Assembly (NCBI RefSeq): GCF_022024175.1
Contig: NZ_CP091794.1
Location: forward strand, 2,914,001-2,978,000
DNA length: 64,000 nucleotides
Reading direction: 5' to 3'
DNA from: Prevotella communis
GTDB taxonomy: Bacteria; Bacteroidota; Bacteroidia; Bacteroidales; Bacteroidaceae
Of this stretch, positions 52,599-60,885 are shown piece after piece. The translations under genes were made by a program, and so were the position numbers. Numbering within the stretch: position 1 is the first letter of the stretch; every line of letters starts with the position of its first letter. Below the pieces are notes generated by a model, which saw nothing but the letters and a program-made list of their open reading frames with translations, had not been told where the DNA came from and made no database searches.

Positions 52599-53594
52599 TT
52601 ACTCAGCAGCCAGAGTAAAGCGACGGAAAGCAGTGATGTCCAGCTCCTTGTCCTGAGCCTTCACCCACTGAGCTACAGTAGCCTTATCGCCATCACCAAA
52701 CTGGAACTCCTGATCAATCAGGCAGTTCTCCTTCAAGAACTTGTTTACACGTCCCTTAGCGATGTTCTCGATCATAGGCATCTTCAGCTGAGCCTCACCC
52801 TCTGCTTTTGCATCAGCGATAATCTTACGAGCCTCATCAGCCTGCTCCTTAGTAAGCCAGCCCTTATTGACATTGCTCTCGATGTGGTCTTCGCTGTCAA
52901 CGAGGTTGGGGTTCAAACCAGCCTTCTTAAGCTTCATCTCAACGAACTTCTCAACCTGCTCGAGCTTAGTCTTCTCTACAGCAGTCTTGTACTCCTCGTC
53001 AAGAATCTTCTGGTCAACAGCCTCTGCATTCAGAGCAACGGGCTTCATGGCAGCCACCTGCATAGCCAGCTTGTGACCTACCTCAGCATTCTCCTTGTTG
53101 GTCTGAACCATGGTACACAGAGTGTGCTTACCCATGTGGTCGTATGCCTCGATGTTGGCACCCTCGAGAATCTGGTAGCCATCGAGCTCCATCTTCTCAC
53201 CAGTGATACCTGAACGCTGTGTTACAGCCTCCTGAGCGGTCTGACCGTTGATGTCGAGGTTCTTCACCTCATCGATGGTCTTACACTTGTTAGCTACAGC
53301 AGCATCAAGGATGCTCTTGGTCAGGGCGATAAAGTCAGCACCGTTAGCAACGAAGTCGGTCTCACACTTCAAGGCGATGATAGCAGCGAAGCCATTCTCA
53401 ACCTTTGTCAGTACACAACCGTTTGAAGTCTCACGGTCAGAACGCTTAGCAGCGATAGCCAAACCACGCTCGCGGAGCAACTCCTTAGCACGGTCGAAAT
53501 CACCTTCAGCCTCAGTCAGAGCCTTCTTTACATCAGCCAGACCTGCGCCAGTCATAGCGCGAAGCTTTTTGATATCGTCAATTGAAATTGCCAT
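52599..53594 (-). CDS. tsf: Translation elongation factor Ts
   Basis: 331 residues. Exchanges GDP for GTP on EF-Tu. The N-terminal UBA-like domain (MAISIDDIKKLRAMTGAGLA) and the core motif LKCETDFVANGADF near residue 80 are present, followed by the dimerisation region. It is longer than the E. coli protein, as in other Bacteroidetes. It is the last gene of the rplM-rpsI-rpsB-tsf operon, followed by the shared terminator. The 54-bp gap to rpsB holds a TAACG tandem array. Confidence 0.97.
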   Translation of the reverse strand: MAISIDDIKKLRAMTGAGLADVKKALTEAEGDFDRAKELLRERGLAIAAKRSDRETSNGCVLTKVENGFAAIIALKCETDFVANGADFIALTKSILDAAVANKCKTIDEVKNLDINGQTAQEAVTQRSGITGEKMELDGYQILEGANIEAYDHMGKHTLCTMVQTNKENAEVGHKLAMQVAAMKPVALNAEAVDQKILDEEYKTAVEKTKLEQVEKFVEMKLKKAGLNPNLVDSEDHIESNVNKGWLTKEQADEARKIIADAKAEGEAQLKMPMIENIAKGRVNKFLKENCLIDQEFQFGDGDKATVAQWVKAQDKELDITAFRRFTLAAE

Positions 53595-53608
53595 TTTTTC
53601 TTTAATTT

Positions 53609-53642
53609 TTCGTTATACGTTATACGTTATCACGTTATCGCG
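53609..53642. repeat. TAACG array before tsf
   Basis: On the minus strand, GATAACGT twice and then ATAACGT and ATAACGA, followed by an A-rich leader and the tsf ATG at 53594. Confidence 0.75.
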
Positions 53643-53648
53643 AAATGA

Positions 53649-54467
53649 TTACTCTGCAGCAGGAGCAGCCTCCTCTGCGGGAGCCTCTTCCTTGCGAGCC
53701 TTGCGAACACGCTTGGGCTTAGCCTCAACAGCCTCTGCCTCAGCCTGAGCCTCAGCAGCCTTCTCGTCGGCCTTCTCAGCCTTACGCTCCTCGAGACCCT
53801 CAGCGATAGCAGCGCAGCAAGCGTTGAGGATTACCTCTACGCTATCCTTAGCGTCATCGTTTGCGGGAATCACGTAGTCAATGTTCTTAGGATCGCTGTT
53901 GGTATCAACGATACCGAACACGGGGATACCCAGACGGTTAGCCTCCTTGACAGCGATATTCTCCTTCATCACGTCGATGACGAACAGAGCGCTAGGAAGA
54001 CGAGTCAGGTCGGCGATAGAACCGAGGTTCTTCTCCAGCTTAGCACGCTGACGGGTAATCTGCAGCAGCTCACGCTTTGACAGGTTACCGTATGTACCGT
54101 CCTGCATCAGCTTATCGATATTGGCCATCTTCTTCACAGCCTTGCGGATGGTGGGGAAGTTGGTGAGCATACCACCGGGCCAACGCTCAATTACATAAGG
54201 CATATTTACGCTAGTTGCCTTCTCGGCAATCACTTCCTTAGTCTGTTTCTTAGTACCTACGAAGAGGATTTTCTTACCCTGACGAGCAATGTTCTTCAAA
54301 GCCTCTGCAGCATCGTCAACCTTCAGCACGGTCTTGTGCAGGTCGATGATGTGAATACCATTACGCTCAGTGTAGATGTAGGGAGCCATGGCGGGGTTCC
54401 ACTTACGCTTCAGGTGGCCAAAGTGGCAGCCAGCCTGCAGCAACTGTTCAAAATTTGTTCTTGCCAT
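53649..54467 (-). CDS. rpsB: 30S ribosomal protein S2
   Basis: 272 residues. It starts MARTNFEQLLQAGCHFGHLK and carries the S2 signatures NPAMAPYIYTERNGIHIIDL and ILFVGTKKQTKEVI. The C-terminus has an Ala/Glu/Lys-rich tail (AEAEAVEAKPKRVRKARKEE) longer than in E. coli and common in this phylum. It binds the 30S head-body junction and partners S1. It is separated from rpsI by 159 bp that contain the CTAG repeat array. Confidence 0.97.
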   Translation of the reverse strand: MARTNFEQLLQAGCHFGHLKRKWNPAMAPYIYTERNGIHIIDLHKTVLKVDDAAEALKNIARQGKKILFVGTKKQTKEVIAEKATSVNMPYVIERWPGGMLTNFPTIRKAVKKMANIDKLMQDGTYGNLSKRELLQITRQRAKLEKNLGSIADLTRLPSALFVIDVMKENIAVKEANRLGIPVFGIVDTNSDPKNIDYVIPANDDAKDSVEVILNACCAAIAEGLEERKAEKADEKAAEAQAEAEAVEAKPKRVRKARKEEAPAEEAAPAAE

Positions 54468-54542
54468 TTTTTTTGTTTCTTTAATTTTGTTGTTTACTTT
54501 CTTTTTAATCTTTTTAGACCAGCCAGCGGGTAATCAAGGTGG

Positions 54543-54587
54543 ACTAGTCGCACTAGTTGAACTAGTAACACTAGAATTTCTAGCCAG
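54543..54587. repeat. CTAG nonamer array between rpsI and rpsB
   Basis: Five 9-bp units: ACTAGTCGC, ACTAGTTGA, ACTAGTAAC, ACTAGAATT, TCTAGCCAG. They are flanked by GGACT and AGTCC, which pair, and next to a GTTTAG-ATA-CTAAAC hairpin (54598-54612). The same nonamer pattern occurs inside argS. Confidence 0.85.
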
Positions 54588-54626
54588 AGTCCCGCCAGTT
54601 TAGATACTAAACGTAGTCCAGTTGGA

Positions 54627-55013
54627 TTAACGCTTACTGAACTGGAAGCGACGACGTGCCTTGGGACGACCTGGCTTCTTACGCTCAACCTCACGGCTAT
54701 CACGTGTCAGGAAGCCCTGATCCTTCAGCGCCTTCTTATCCTCTTCGTTAACCTTTACCAAAGCGCGGGCGATTGCAAGACGCAGAGCCTGGCTCTGACC
54801 GGTGAAACCACCACCGTCGAGGTTAACCTTAATGTCGTACTTCTCGGCGCACTCCAGCAGGTTCAGAGGCTGCTTCACCACGTACTGCAGAATGGCTGAG
54901 GGGAAATATTCGGTTAAGTCCTTCTTATTGATCGTGATCTTGCCAGTACCTTCTGACAGATAAACGCGAGCCACTGAGCTCTTACGACGACCTATTGCGT
55001 TAATTACTTCCAT
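54627..55013 (-). CDS. rpsI: 30S ribosomal protein S9
   Basis: 128 residues. Typical S9: MEVINAIGRRKSSVARVYLS, the central GGGFTGQSQALRLAIARAL, and a basic C-terminus KKPGRPKARRRFQFSKR that reaches the P-site tRNA. It lies 10 bp downstream of rplM, the universal L13-S9 pair. Confidence 0.97.
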   Translation of the reverse strand: MEVINAIGRRKSSVARVYLSEGTGKITINKKDLTEYFPSAILQYVVKQPLNLLECAEKYDIKVNLDGGGFTGQSQALRLAIARALVKVNEEDKKALKDQGFLTRDSREVERKKPGRPKARRRFQFSKR

Positions 55014-55023
55014 CTCTATTCAA

Positions 55024-55485
55024 TTATTTATACAAGTTAATATCAATAGCCTTTGGCTGCTGTGCCTCGTGCTTGTGTTCTGTTCCCTCATATACATAGA
55101 GGTTGTTCAGCAGGCTGCGTCCGAGGGGACCCTTTGGCAGCATACCCTTCACAGCGTGACGGAGAATACGCTCTACACCGAAAGGCTTCTTGCGCAGTTC
55201 AGCGGGAGTATTGAAACGCTGACCACCGGGATAACCAGTGTAACGGGTATAGACCTTGTCAGTTTCCTTCTTGCCGGTGAACTTCACCTTGGCTGCATTG
55301 ATAATAATGACATTGTCGCCACAATCTACGTGAGGAGTAAAGCTGGGCTTGTACTTACCACGAATCAGTTTAGCGACCTTTGAAGCGAGACGACCAACTA
55401 CCTGATCAGTAGCATCGATTACGACCCACTCCTTCTTGGCTGTCTCCTTGTTAATCGAGACGGTCTTGTAACTTAAAGTGTTCAT
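55024..55485 (-). CDS. rplM: 50S ribosomal protein L13
   Basis: 153 residues. Family motifs are WVVIDATDQVVGRLASKVAK, FTPHVDCGDNVIIINAAKVK and VKGMLPKGPLGRSLLNNLYV. First gene of the rplM-rpsI-rpsB-tsf operon. It is preceded by a leader of about 140 nt that folds into a closed junction with three hairpins, a candidate site for autoregulation by a ribosomal protein. Confidence 0.97.
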   Translation of the reverse strand: MNTLSYKTVSINKETAKKEWVVIDATDQVVGRLASKVAKLIRGKYKPSFTPHVDCGDNVIIINAAKVKFTGKKETDKVYTRYTGYPGGQRFNTPAELRKKPFGVERILRHAVKGMLPKGPLGRSLLNNLYVYEGTEHKHEAQQPKAIDINLYK

Positions 55486-55542
55486 TTCTTCGTTTAATTT
55501 TACTAAAAAACAGTTTTACCTAAAAATATTGTTTACTGAGCG

Positions 55543-55631
55543 CCGATTCACAAACCGTGCTATCCGGCCAAAGACAGGCACTATTTACACGACACTCGTG
55601 GGGAGTCTAAGACCCTCCCCCCAATAATCGG
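55543..55631 (-). promoter_or_regulatory. Structured 5' leader of the rplM operon
   Basis: A closing helix pairs 55626-55631 (CCGATT at the transcript 5' end) with 55543-55548 (AATCGG). Within it are three hairpins: 55600-55620 (GGGGAG with CTCCCC), 55588-55600 (CACGA-loop-TCGTG, perfect) and 55557-55581 (GTGC with GCAC plus five further pairs). It starts at the predicted transcription start and lies upstream of a ribosomal protein gene, the usual setting of r-protein leaders. Confidence 0.6.
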
Positions 55632-55635
55632 ACTG

Positions 55636-55643
55636 CAAAGGTA
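55636..55643 (-). promoter_or_regulatory. -7 box of the rplM operon
   Basis: Minus-strand TACCTTTG, placing transcription start near 55630, exactly at the 5' strand of the leader's closing helix. Confidence 0.7.
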
Positions 55644-55718
55644 CTGCTTTTTCTCATTATATGAGGTATGACACAGCCTTTGCAGCCCAACTTTTATAAT
55701 TATTTAACTTTTATATGA

Positions 55719-57575
55719 TTATTTACGAATTACTTTCACGTTCTTGACGCTTCCATCAGCCATACGTTCCTGACGAATCAGCAGGCCTTTTTGAGTACCA
55801 TCAGCACGACGTCCCATTACATCAACATAGCGCACATTGTCTGGGCAAACACCAGCATTGACAATACCGTCAGCAGACTCGAGAGAAAGCCAACCGATTT
55901 CCGACTCATGAGTCTCGCCGCCACCGGTATAGATGCTCTTTACGCCAACACGTTTCCAAGTAGTTACATCCACGCCGTTCAGATAAACGGCATAGCCATG
56001 CTCCGTGATATCGTTATCATCAGTAAACTCATAGGGAATCACGCTCATATCTTCCGTCAGATCTTCATAGTTTTCCTTTTTCAGAACGAAAGACTGTGGC
56101 GTACCATCCACGTCATAGTAAATCTGATAGCTCATCTTACCTGCCGACAGGAAATTGCCAGCGGTACTTACCAGGGGAACATCCATGACCAAATAATAGC
56201 CATAGTCCTCATCCAATTCCATTGAAGCCACAGACGGAGTAACAGGAACGCCAGGCACATCATTGATTTTTGTCAGTGTCACGTCGAGGAAATACTCAAA
56301 GGCCTCATCCTGATCATTTTCTATCTGATAGTAATCAGCCTTCAGCGTACCGGCCTGAGCATCATACGTAAAGGCCATAGGTGCAGTATAGAGGTCATAC
56401 TCCAGAGTCATCAGACTAAGATGACCCAGGAACTGACCACCCTCTACGGTAATTGTACCATCCTGCAGCACACCCTTTGCCCATGCCTTTGGCAGATAAG
56501 GCTCCAGTCCCTGCAGATAGACATCAGCACCATCAATAGCCACATAGACCGTACCAACATGTTCTGTATTAAAATAACCATCAACAGCCTGCATATGATA
56601 TTCGTCGGCAGTCAGGCCCTCTGGTAGTTCAACAACCTCTTCCACTGTAGGTTCACCTTTATGGAGTACAGGCTGGATATAGTAGCCATAGGCATCATTA
56701 TAATTACGCTCGGGCTGAGCATTCTCCATGATATACACATCCTGAGGAACCGTAATAGTACCAGCCTCTGCATCATAATCGAAGGTATAACTTTCCGGAC
56801 ATTCATCCATCTCTTCATTATAGATGTCTATCAGGAAGTACATGCTACGTGAATAGTTAGCGTAAGCCTCAGAACCATAGTACTGAGGCGAATTAAACGT
56901 AATCTGCTTACCATCTTCACTTAGCAGTCCCTTAATCCATGCTTCAGGCAAATAGTAGCTCAAGCCCTGTACATAAACATCCTTACCGTCAAAGCCCACC
57001 TTCAGTGCGCGGTTCACGGGTGTCTGGATCTCGTCGTAGCCTTGATACTCAGAGAAATAACCCTCAAGCGTCCAGGTCTCAGTCTGCAAGCCTTCAGGCA
57101 CAGTCACTACCACGTCTTCCACCACACGTTCACTATTATTCACCAAGTTACCTGTTCCCGCATAGGTCACCTCCATAGCTTCAATGCGCGCCTGTCCGTC
57201 AGGCACACTGAAGACAATCTTATCTGCGCTACCCGTCCACACATCATTAGCCAGTGTCCCCACATTAGACTGAAGGTTTTTCTTTCCACCAGAAAAAGTA
57301 AACGAGATTTTTGTGATACCAGGACCAGCCAAGGTCAACGTATTCCCCTTATACAGGCGAACGGATTTACCATTGTCATAATACTTTGGATCACTTGAGC
57401 CATTGCCCTTTGCTGCAGTAGCTGTCATGTCGTCCGTAACATTAAACTCAGCAACCACGGCCTGATCATCAAAGCCGCCATTCTCTGCCGCCCATGTAAA
57501 CGTAGCCTGCCCACCTTGAGCAAACGACATCAACGAACACAGCAAAGCAAACATCATCAGTGTAAAATTCTTCAT
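55719..57575 (-). CDS. Secreted repeat protein with sorting tail
   Basis: 618 residues from the ATG at 57575 (the frame upstream lies across the promoter). It has a signal peptide MKNFTLMMFALLCSLMSFAQ. After an N-terminal beta domain (FTWAAENGGFDD) come two related modules with the shared core DVYVQGLSYYLPEAWIKGLL and DVYLQGLEPYLPKAWAKGVL, about residues 165-320 and 320-450. A further beta region and a C-terminal sorting tail (VRYVDVMGRRADGTQKGLLI and following) complete it. The tail predicts T9SS export. Function unknown; ligand or glycan binding is possible. Confidence 0.78.
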   Translation of the reverse strand: MKNFTLMMFALLCSLMSFAQGGQATFTWAAENGGFDDQAVVAEFNVTDDMTATAAKGNGSSDPKYYDNGKSVRLYKGNTLTLAGPGITKISFTFSGGKKNLQSNVGTLANDVWTGSADKIVFSVPDGQARIEAMEVTYAGTGNLVNNSERVVEDVVVTVPEGLQTETWTLEGYFSEYQGYDEIQTPVNRALKVGFDGKDVYVQGLSYYLPEAWIKGLLSEDGKQITFNSPQYYGSEAYANYSRSMYFLIDIYNEEMDECPESYTFDYDAEAGTITVPQDVYIMENAQPERNYNDAYGYYIQPVLHKGEPTVEEVVELPEGLTADEYHMQAVDGYFNTEHVGTVYVAIDGADVYLQGLEPYLPKAWAKGVLQDGTITVEGGQFLGHLSLMTLEYDLYTAPMAFTYDAQAGTLKADYYQIENDQDEAFEYFLDVTLTKINDVPGVPVTPSVASMELDEDYGYYLVMDVPLVSTAGNFLSAGKMSYQIYYDVDGTPQSFVLKKENYEDLTEDMSVIPYEFTDDNDITEHGYAVYLNGVDVTTWKRVGVKSIYTGGGETHESEIGWLSLESADGIVNAGVCPDNVRYVDVMGRRADGTQKGLLIRQERMADGSVKNVKVIRK

Positions 57576-57610
57576 AGTAAATATTTGTTGTGTTTTCTGA
57601 AATCGGGGTG

Positions 57611-57618
57611 CAAAGTTA
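57611..57618 (-). promoter_or_regulatory. -7 box of the secreted repeat protein gene
   Basis: Minus-strand TAACTTTG, 36 nt before the ATG at 57575 and divergent from the argS promoter. Confidence 0.65.
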
Positions 57619-57680
57619 CTACTTTTTCCTGTCACGAACAAAAAGCAACCGCATTTTTTGCTAAATTACCGAAAAAGTAG

Positions 57681-57688
57681 TACCTTTG
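57681..57688 (+). promoter_or_regulatory. -7 box of argS
   Basis: TACCTTTG followed by CACC, 28 nt before the ATG at 57717. Confidence 0.7.
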
Positions 57689-57716
57689 CACCCCAAATAA
57701 TATATATAAGAGGTAT

Positions 57717-59495
57717 ATGAATATCGAGACACTGATAAGTCAAGCCGCAGGCGAGGCCGTCAAGGCACTCTACGGCATGGAGGCAAACGAAAAGATGCTA
57801 CAGCTGCAGAAGACACGCAGCGAGTTTGAGGGTAACCTGACACTGGTAGTCTTCCCCTTTGTGAAGGCAGCCAAGAAATCACCCGAGCAGACAGCTCAGG
57901 AGATTGGTCAGTATTTGGTCGACAACTGTTCGGCTGTTGAGAAGTTCAACGTAGTAAAGGGATTCCTGAACCTGAGCATCGGTGAGGGTGCGTGGCTGCA
58001 GTTGCTGCAGGCTATGGATCAGGACGACCGCTTCGGCATGAAAGCTGCTAACGAGGACTCTCCCCTCGTGATGATTGAATACTCTTCACCCAACACCAAC
58101 AAGCCCCTGCACCTTGGTCATGTACGCAACAACCTGCTGGGTTGGTCGCTGGCTCAGATTATGGAGGCCAACGGCAACAAGGTGGTAAAGACCAACATCG
58201 TAAACGACCGCGGTATTCATATCTGTAAGTCAATGCTGGCTTGGCTGAAGTACGGCAATGGCGAGACTCCTGAGTCATCCGGCAAGAAGGGCGACCACCT
58301 GATTGGTGACTACTATGTAGCCTTCGACAAGCACTACCGCGAGGAAGTGAAGGAACTCATGGCTCAGGGCATGGACGAAGAAAAGGCTAAGCAGGAGGCT
58401 CCGCTCATCAAGGAGGCCCACGAGATGCTGGTAAAATGGGAGAACAACGATCCCGAGGTACGCGCCTTGTGGGAAAAGATGAACAACTGGGTGTATGCCG
58501 GTTTCGACGAGACATACAAGAAGATGGGCGTTGGCTTCGATAAGATTTACTACGAGAGTCAGACCTATCTGAAGGGTAAGGCCAAGGTAGAAGAAGGTCT
58601 CGCCAAGGGTCTCTTTGAGCGCCATGAGGACAACTCGGTTTGGGCCGACCTGACCAACGAGGGACTGGACCAGAAACTGCTGTTGCGTTCTGACGGCACC
58701 TCTGTATATATGACACAGGATATCGGTACTGCCGAAATGCGTTTCCAGGACTACCCCATCGACAAGATGATTTATGTAGTGGGCAATGAGCAGAACTACC
58801 ACTTCCAGGTACTCTCTATCCTGCTGGACCGCTTAGGATTCAAGTGGGGCAAGGAACTGGTTCACTTCTCTTACGGTATGGTAGAGCTGCCTAATGGTAA
58901 GATGAAGAGCCGCGAAGGAACCGTTGTTGACGCTGACGACCTGATGGCACTGATGGTAGAGGATGCCTATAAGACCTCTATGGAACTGGGTAAGTTTGAC
59001 GACATGACCGAAGAGGAGCGCCGCGAGATTGCCCGCATCGTGGGTATGGGTGCCCTGAAGTACTTCATCCTGAAGGTGGATGCAAGAAAGAACATGCTGT
59101 TCAACCCCGAGGAGAGTATCGACTTCAATGGCAACACCGGTCCTTTCATCCAGTACACCTACGCCCGTATCCGCAGTATTCTGCGTAAGGCACCTAGTAT
59201 AACTAGCCCCGCTAGTTCAACTAGTCTCGCTGATAAGGAAATTGAGCTTATCCAGAAGATGTCTGAGTTTGGCGCTGCCGTGGAGCAGGCCGGCAAGGAC
59301 TACTCTCCCTCTGGTATCGCCAACTACTGCTACGAGCTGACAAAGGTATTCAACCAGTTCTACCACGACTTCAGCATCCTCAACGAACCCGATGAGCAGA
59401 AGAAGGCCGTGCGCCTGATGCTGGCAAAGAACGTTGCAAAGATTATCAAGAACGGTATGGGTCTGCTGGGCATCGAGGTGCCCGAGCGCATGTAA
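57717..59495 (+). CDS. argS: Arginyl-tRNA synthetase
   Basis: 592 residues. Class I synthetase that charges tRNA-Arg. It has the HIGH-type motif HLGH near residue 132 within SPNTNKPLHLGHVRNN, the KMSK-type motif KMKS near 395, and a DALR anticodon-binding domain from about 470 (NTGPFIQYTYARIRSILRK). Residues 493-504 (PSI, TSP, ASS, TSL) are encoded exactly by a four-unit CTAG nonamer array, so the domain contains an in-frame repeat-derived insert at a probable surface loop. The next gene starts 1 nt after the stop. Confidence 0.96.
   Translation: MNIETLISQAAGEAVKALYGMEANEKMLQLQKTRSEFEGNLTLVVFPFVKAAKKSPEQTAQEIGQYLVDNCSAVEKFNVVKGFLNLSIGEGAWLQLLQAMDQDDRFGMKAANEDSPLVMIEYSSPNTNKPLHLGHVRNNLLGWSLAQIMEANGNKVVKTNIVNDRGIHICKSMLAWLKYGNGETPESSGKKGDHLIGDYYVAFDKHYREEVKELMAQGMDEEKAKQEAPLIKEAHEMLVKWENNDPEVRALWEKMNNWVYAGFDETYKKMGVGFDKIYYESQTYLKGKAKVEEGLAKGLFERHEDNSVWADLTNEGLDQKLLLRSDGTSVYMTQDIGTAEMRFQDYPIDKMIYVVGNEQNYHFQVLSILLDRLGFKWGKELVHFSYGMVELPNGKMKSREGTVVDADDLMALMVEDAYKTSMELGKFDDMTEEERREIARIVGMGALKYFILKVDARKNMLFNPEESIDFNGNTGPFIQYTYARIRSILRKAPSITSPASSTSLADKEIELIQKMSEFGAAVEQAGKDYSPSGIANYCYELTKVFNQFYHDFSILNEPDEQKKAVRLMLAKNVAKIIKNGMGLLGIEVPERM
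59193..59228. repeat. CTAG nonamer array inside argS
   Basis: Four 9-bp units in codon phase: CCTAGTATA, ACTAGCCCC, GCTAGTTCA, ACTAGTCTC. In reverse complement it shares ACTAGTTGAACTAG with the rpsI-rpsB array. Confidence 0.85.
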
Positions 59496-59496
59496 T

Positions 59497-59955
59497 ATGC
59501 AGAACCCTCCCGACTATAGACACGACACCGTACTGCCCTTGCCCATGGAGGTAAGGGCAGACGCGTGGGCTGTGGACGCGGCCTGTAGCGGCAACCCTGG
59601 TCCCATGGAGTATCAGGCTATCGACCTGCAGACAGGTGCGCAGGTATTTCATTTTGGCCCAGTGAAAGGTACAAACAATATCGGTGAGTTCCTGGCTATC
59701 GTTCACGCCCTTGCCCTCTGTTGGCAGAAGGGCTTGCATAACAAAACCATCTACTCTGATTCCTACAATGCCATCCTCTGGGTCTCAAAACGACAATGTA
59801 AGACAAAATTAGAGCGTACCCCTGAGACGGAGCCGCTCTACCAGATTATCCAACGCGCCGAGAATTGGCTACGCACACATAATTATCGCAATCCCATCAT
59901 CAAATGGGAGACCCAGAAATGGGGCGAGGTGCCAGCCGACTTCGGTAGGAAATAA
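59497..59955 (+). CDS. Ribonuclease H family protein
   Basis: 152 residues from the ATG at 59497 (the frame upstream is within argS). The RNase HI core is present: AWAVDAACSGNPG, GTNNIGEFLAIVHAL and TIYSDSYNAILWV provide the acidic catalytic residues, ending KWGEVPADFGRK. It probably degrades RNA in RNA-DNA hybrids. It lacks the strongly basic N-terminal hybrid-binding domain of some Bacteroidetes RNases H. It is translationally coupled to argS, and its 3' end overlaps ribD tail-to-tail by 56 bp. Confidence 0.85.
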   Translation: MQNPPDYRHDTVLPLPMEVRADAWAVDAACSGNPGPMEYQAIDLQTGAQVFHFGPVKGTNNIGEFLAIVHALALCWQKGLHNKTIYSDSYNAILWVSKRQCKTKLERTPETEPLYQIIQRAENWLRTHNYRNPIIKWETQKWGEVPADFGRK

Positions 59956-60865
59956 TCATATTACCATCATAATCATGTTGCGCCACGACTTCTGCATCTG
60001 CCGGAAGTTGTGGCGCACTTGTTCCACCACTTACCGTCAAACGCATATTCGTCTCCACCCGGATTTCATCCCACAAGCCTTGTTCCAGGAAAGAATCGAG
60101 CGTTTTCCTACCGCCTTCGACAATCAGCGATTGTATATGGTGGGCATGTAGCACCTCCAGATTCAACGGATGCTGACGATCAATAACGAGTCGTTTAGGA
60201 TTTGGACCATCCCACTGACGCACGGTCAGCTGAGGATGTTCGCGTTCATTGGTAACACGTCCTACAAGGATGGCATCCTCCTCAGCACGCAGTTTGTGCG
60301 AGAGCATCTGCGTAAAGGGTGTCGAGATAGCCAAAGCCTTACCGTTGTCATCAATAAATCCGTTAGCCGTTTGGGCCCACTTTAATATAATGTACGGGCG
60401 CGAGAGACGATGAAAGGTAAAGAACCTTCTGTTCAGGGCCTTACACTCTTCTTCCAGTACGCCCACAGTCACCTCAATACCGGCATCCCTCAGTTTCCTG
60501 ATGCCCCTACCCTGCACCTCGGCAAACTCATCAATACAGCCTACTACCGCACGCTTCACACCTTTCTTGACAATCAAGTCGGCACAAGGGGGTGTCTTCC
60601 CATAATGCGAACAGGGTTCCAGCGACACATAGATCGCTGCCTCAGGCAACAGTCTTTCGTCCTCTGCGCTGACACTTGCAAAAGCATTGACCTCTGCATG
60701 CCCTTGTCCACAGCGCACATGATAACCTTCGCCAATGATTCTACCATCAGCCACTATCACAGCTCCCACCATTGGATTCGGCTTCGCATTCTGCTGTCCG
60801 TTCTGCGCCAGTTGCAGACAGCGGCGCATATATTTTTTATCCAAAGAAATTTGGTCGGTTTCCAT
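59900..60865 (-). CDS. ribD: Bifunctional riboflavin biosynthesis deaminase/reductase RibD
   Basis: 321 residues. The N-terminal deaminase has the zinc motifs GHAEVNAF and LEPCSHYGKTPPCADL. The C-terminal reductase starts at about 150 (RPYIILKWAQTANGFI) and has the EEDAILVGRVT and SLIVEGGRKTLDSFL blocks. Between VIDRQHPLNLEVLH and SLIVEGG the sequence is very short for the family, so part of the usual reductase insert is missing. The last 18 codons overlap the convergent RNase H gene. It catalyses two early steps of riboflavin synthesis in the cytoplasm. Confidence 0.92.
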   Translation of the reverse strand: METDQISLDKKYMRRCLQLAQNGQQNAKPNPMVGAVIVADGRIIGEGYHVRCGQGHAEVNAFASVSAEDERLLPEAAIYVSLEPCSHYGKTPPCADLIVKKGVKRAVVGCIDEFAEVQGRGIRKLRDAGIEVTVGVLEEECKALNRRFFTFHRLSRPYIILKWAQTANGFIDDNGKALAISTPFTQMLSHKLRAEEDAILVGRVTNEREHPQLTVRQWDGPNPKRLVIDRQHPLNLEVLHAHHIQSLIVEGGRKTLDSFLEQGLWDEIRVETNMRLTVSGGTSAPQLPADAEVVAQHDYDGNMIISYRSRLAPRPISGSPI

Positions 60866-60873
60866 ATTTTGTG

Positions 60874-60881
60874 TAATTTTG
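60874..60881 (+). promoter_or_regulatory. -7 box of prmC
   Basis: TAATTTTG followed by CAGT and then the ATG at 60886. This geometry predicts a leaderless mRNA. Confidence 0.6.
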
Positions 60882-60885
60882 CAGT

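Noticed and set aside
55636..55718. Small gene between rplM promoter and the secreted repeat protein
   Set aside because: It is short AT-rich sequence with no start-to-stop frame of note and no leader. I see only the promoter upstream region.
57576..57641. Longer start for the secreted repeat protein
   Set aside because: It crosses the -7 box at 57611-57618 and would place 22 residues before a normal signal peptide.
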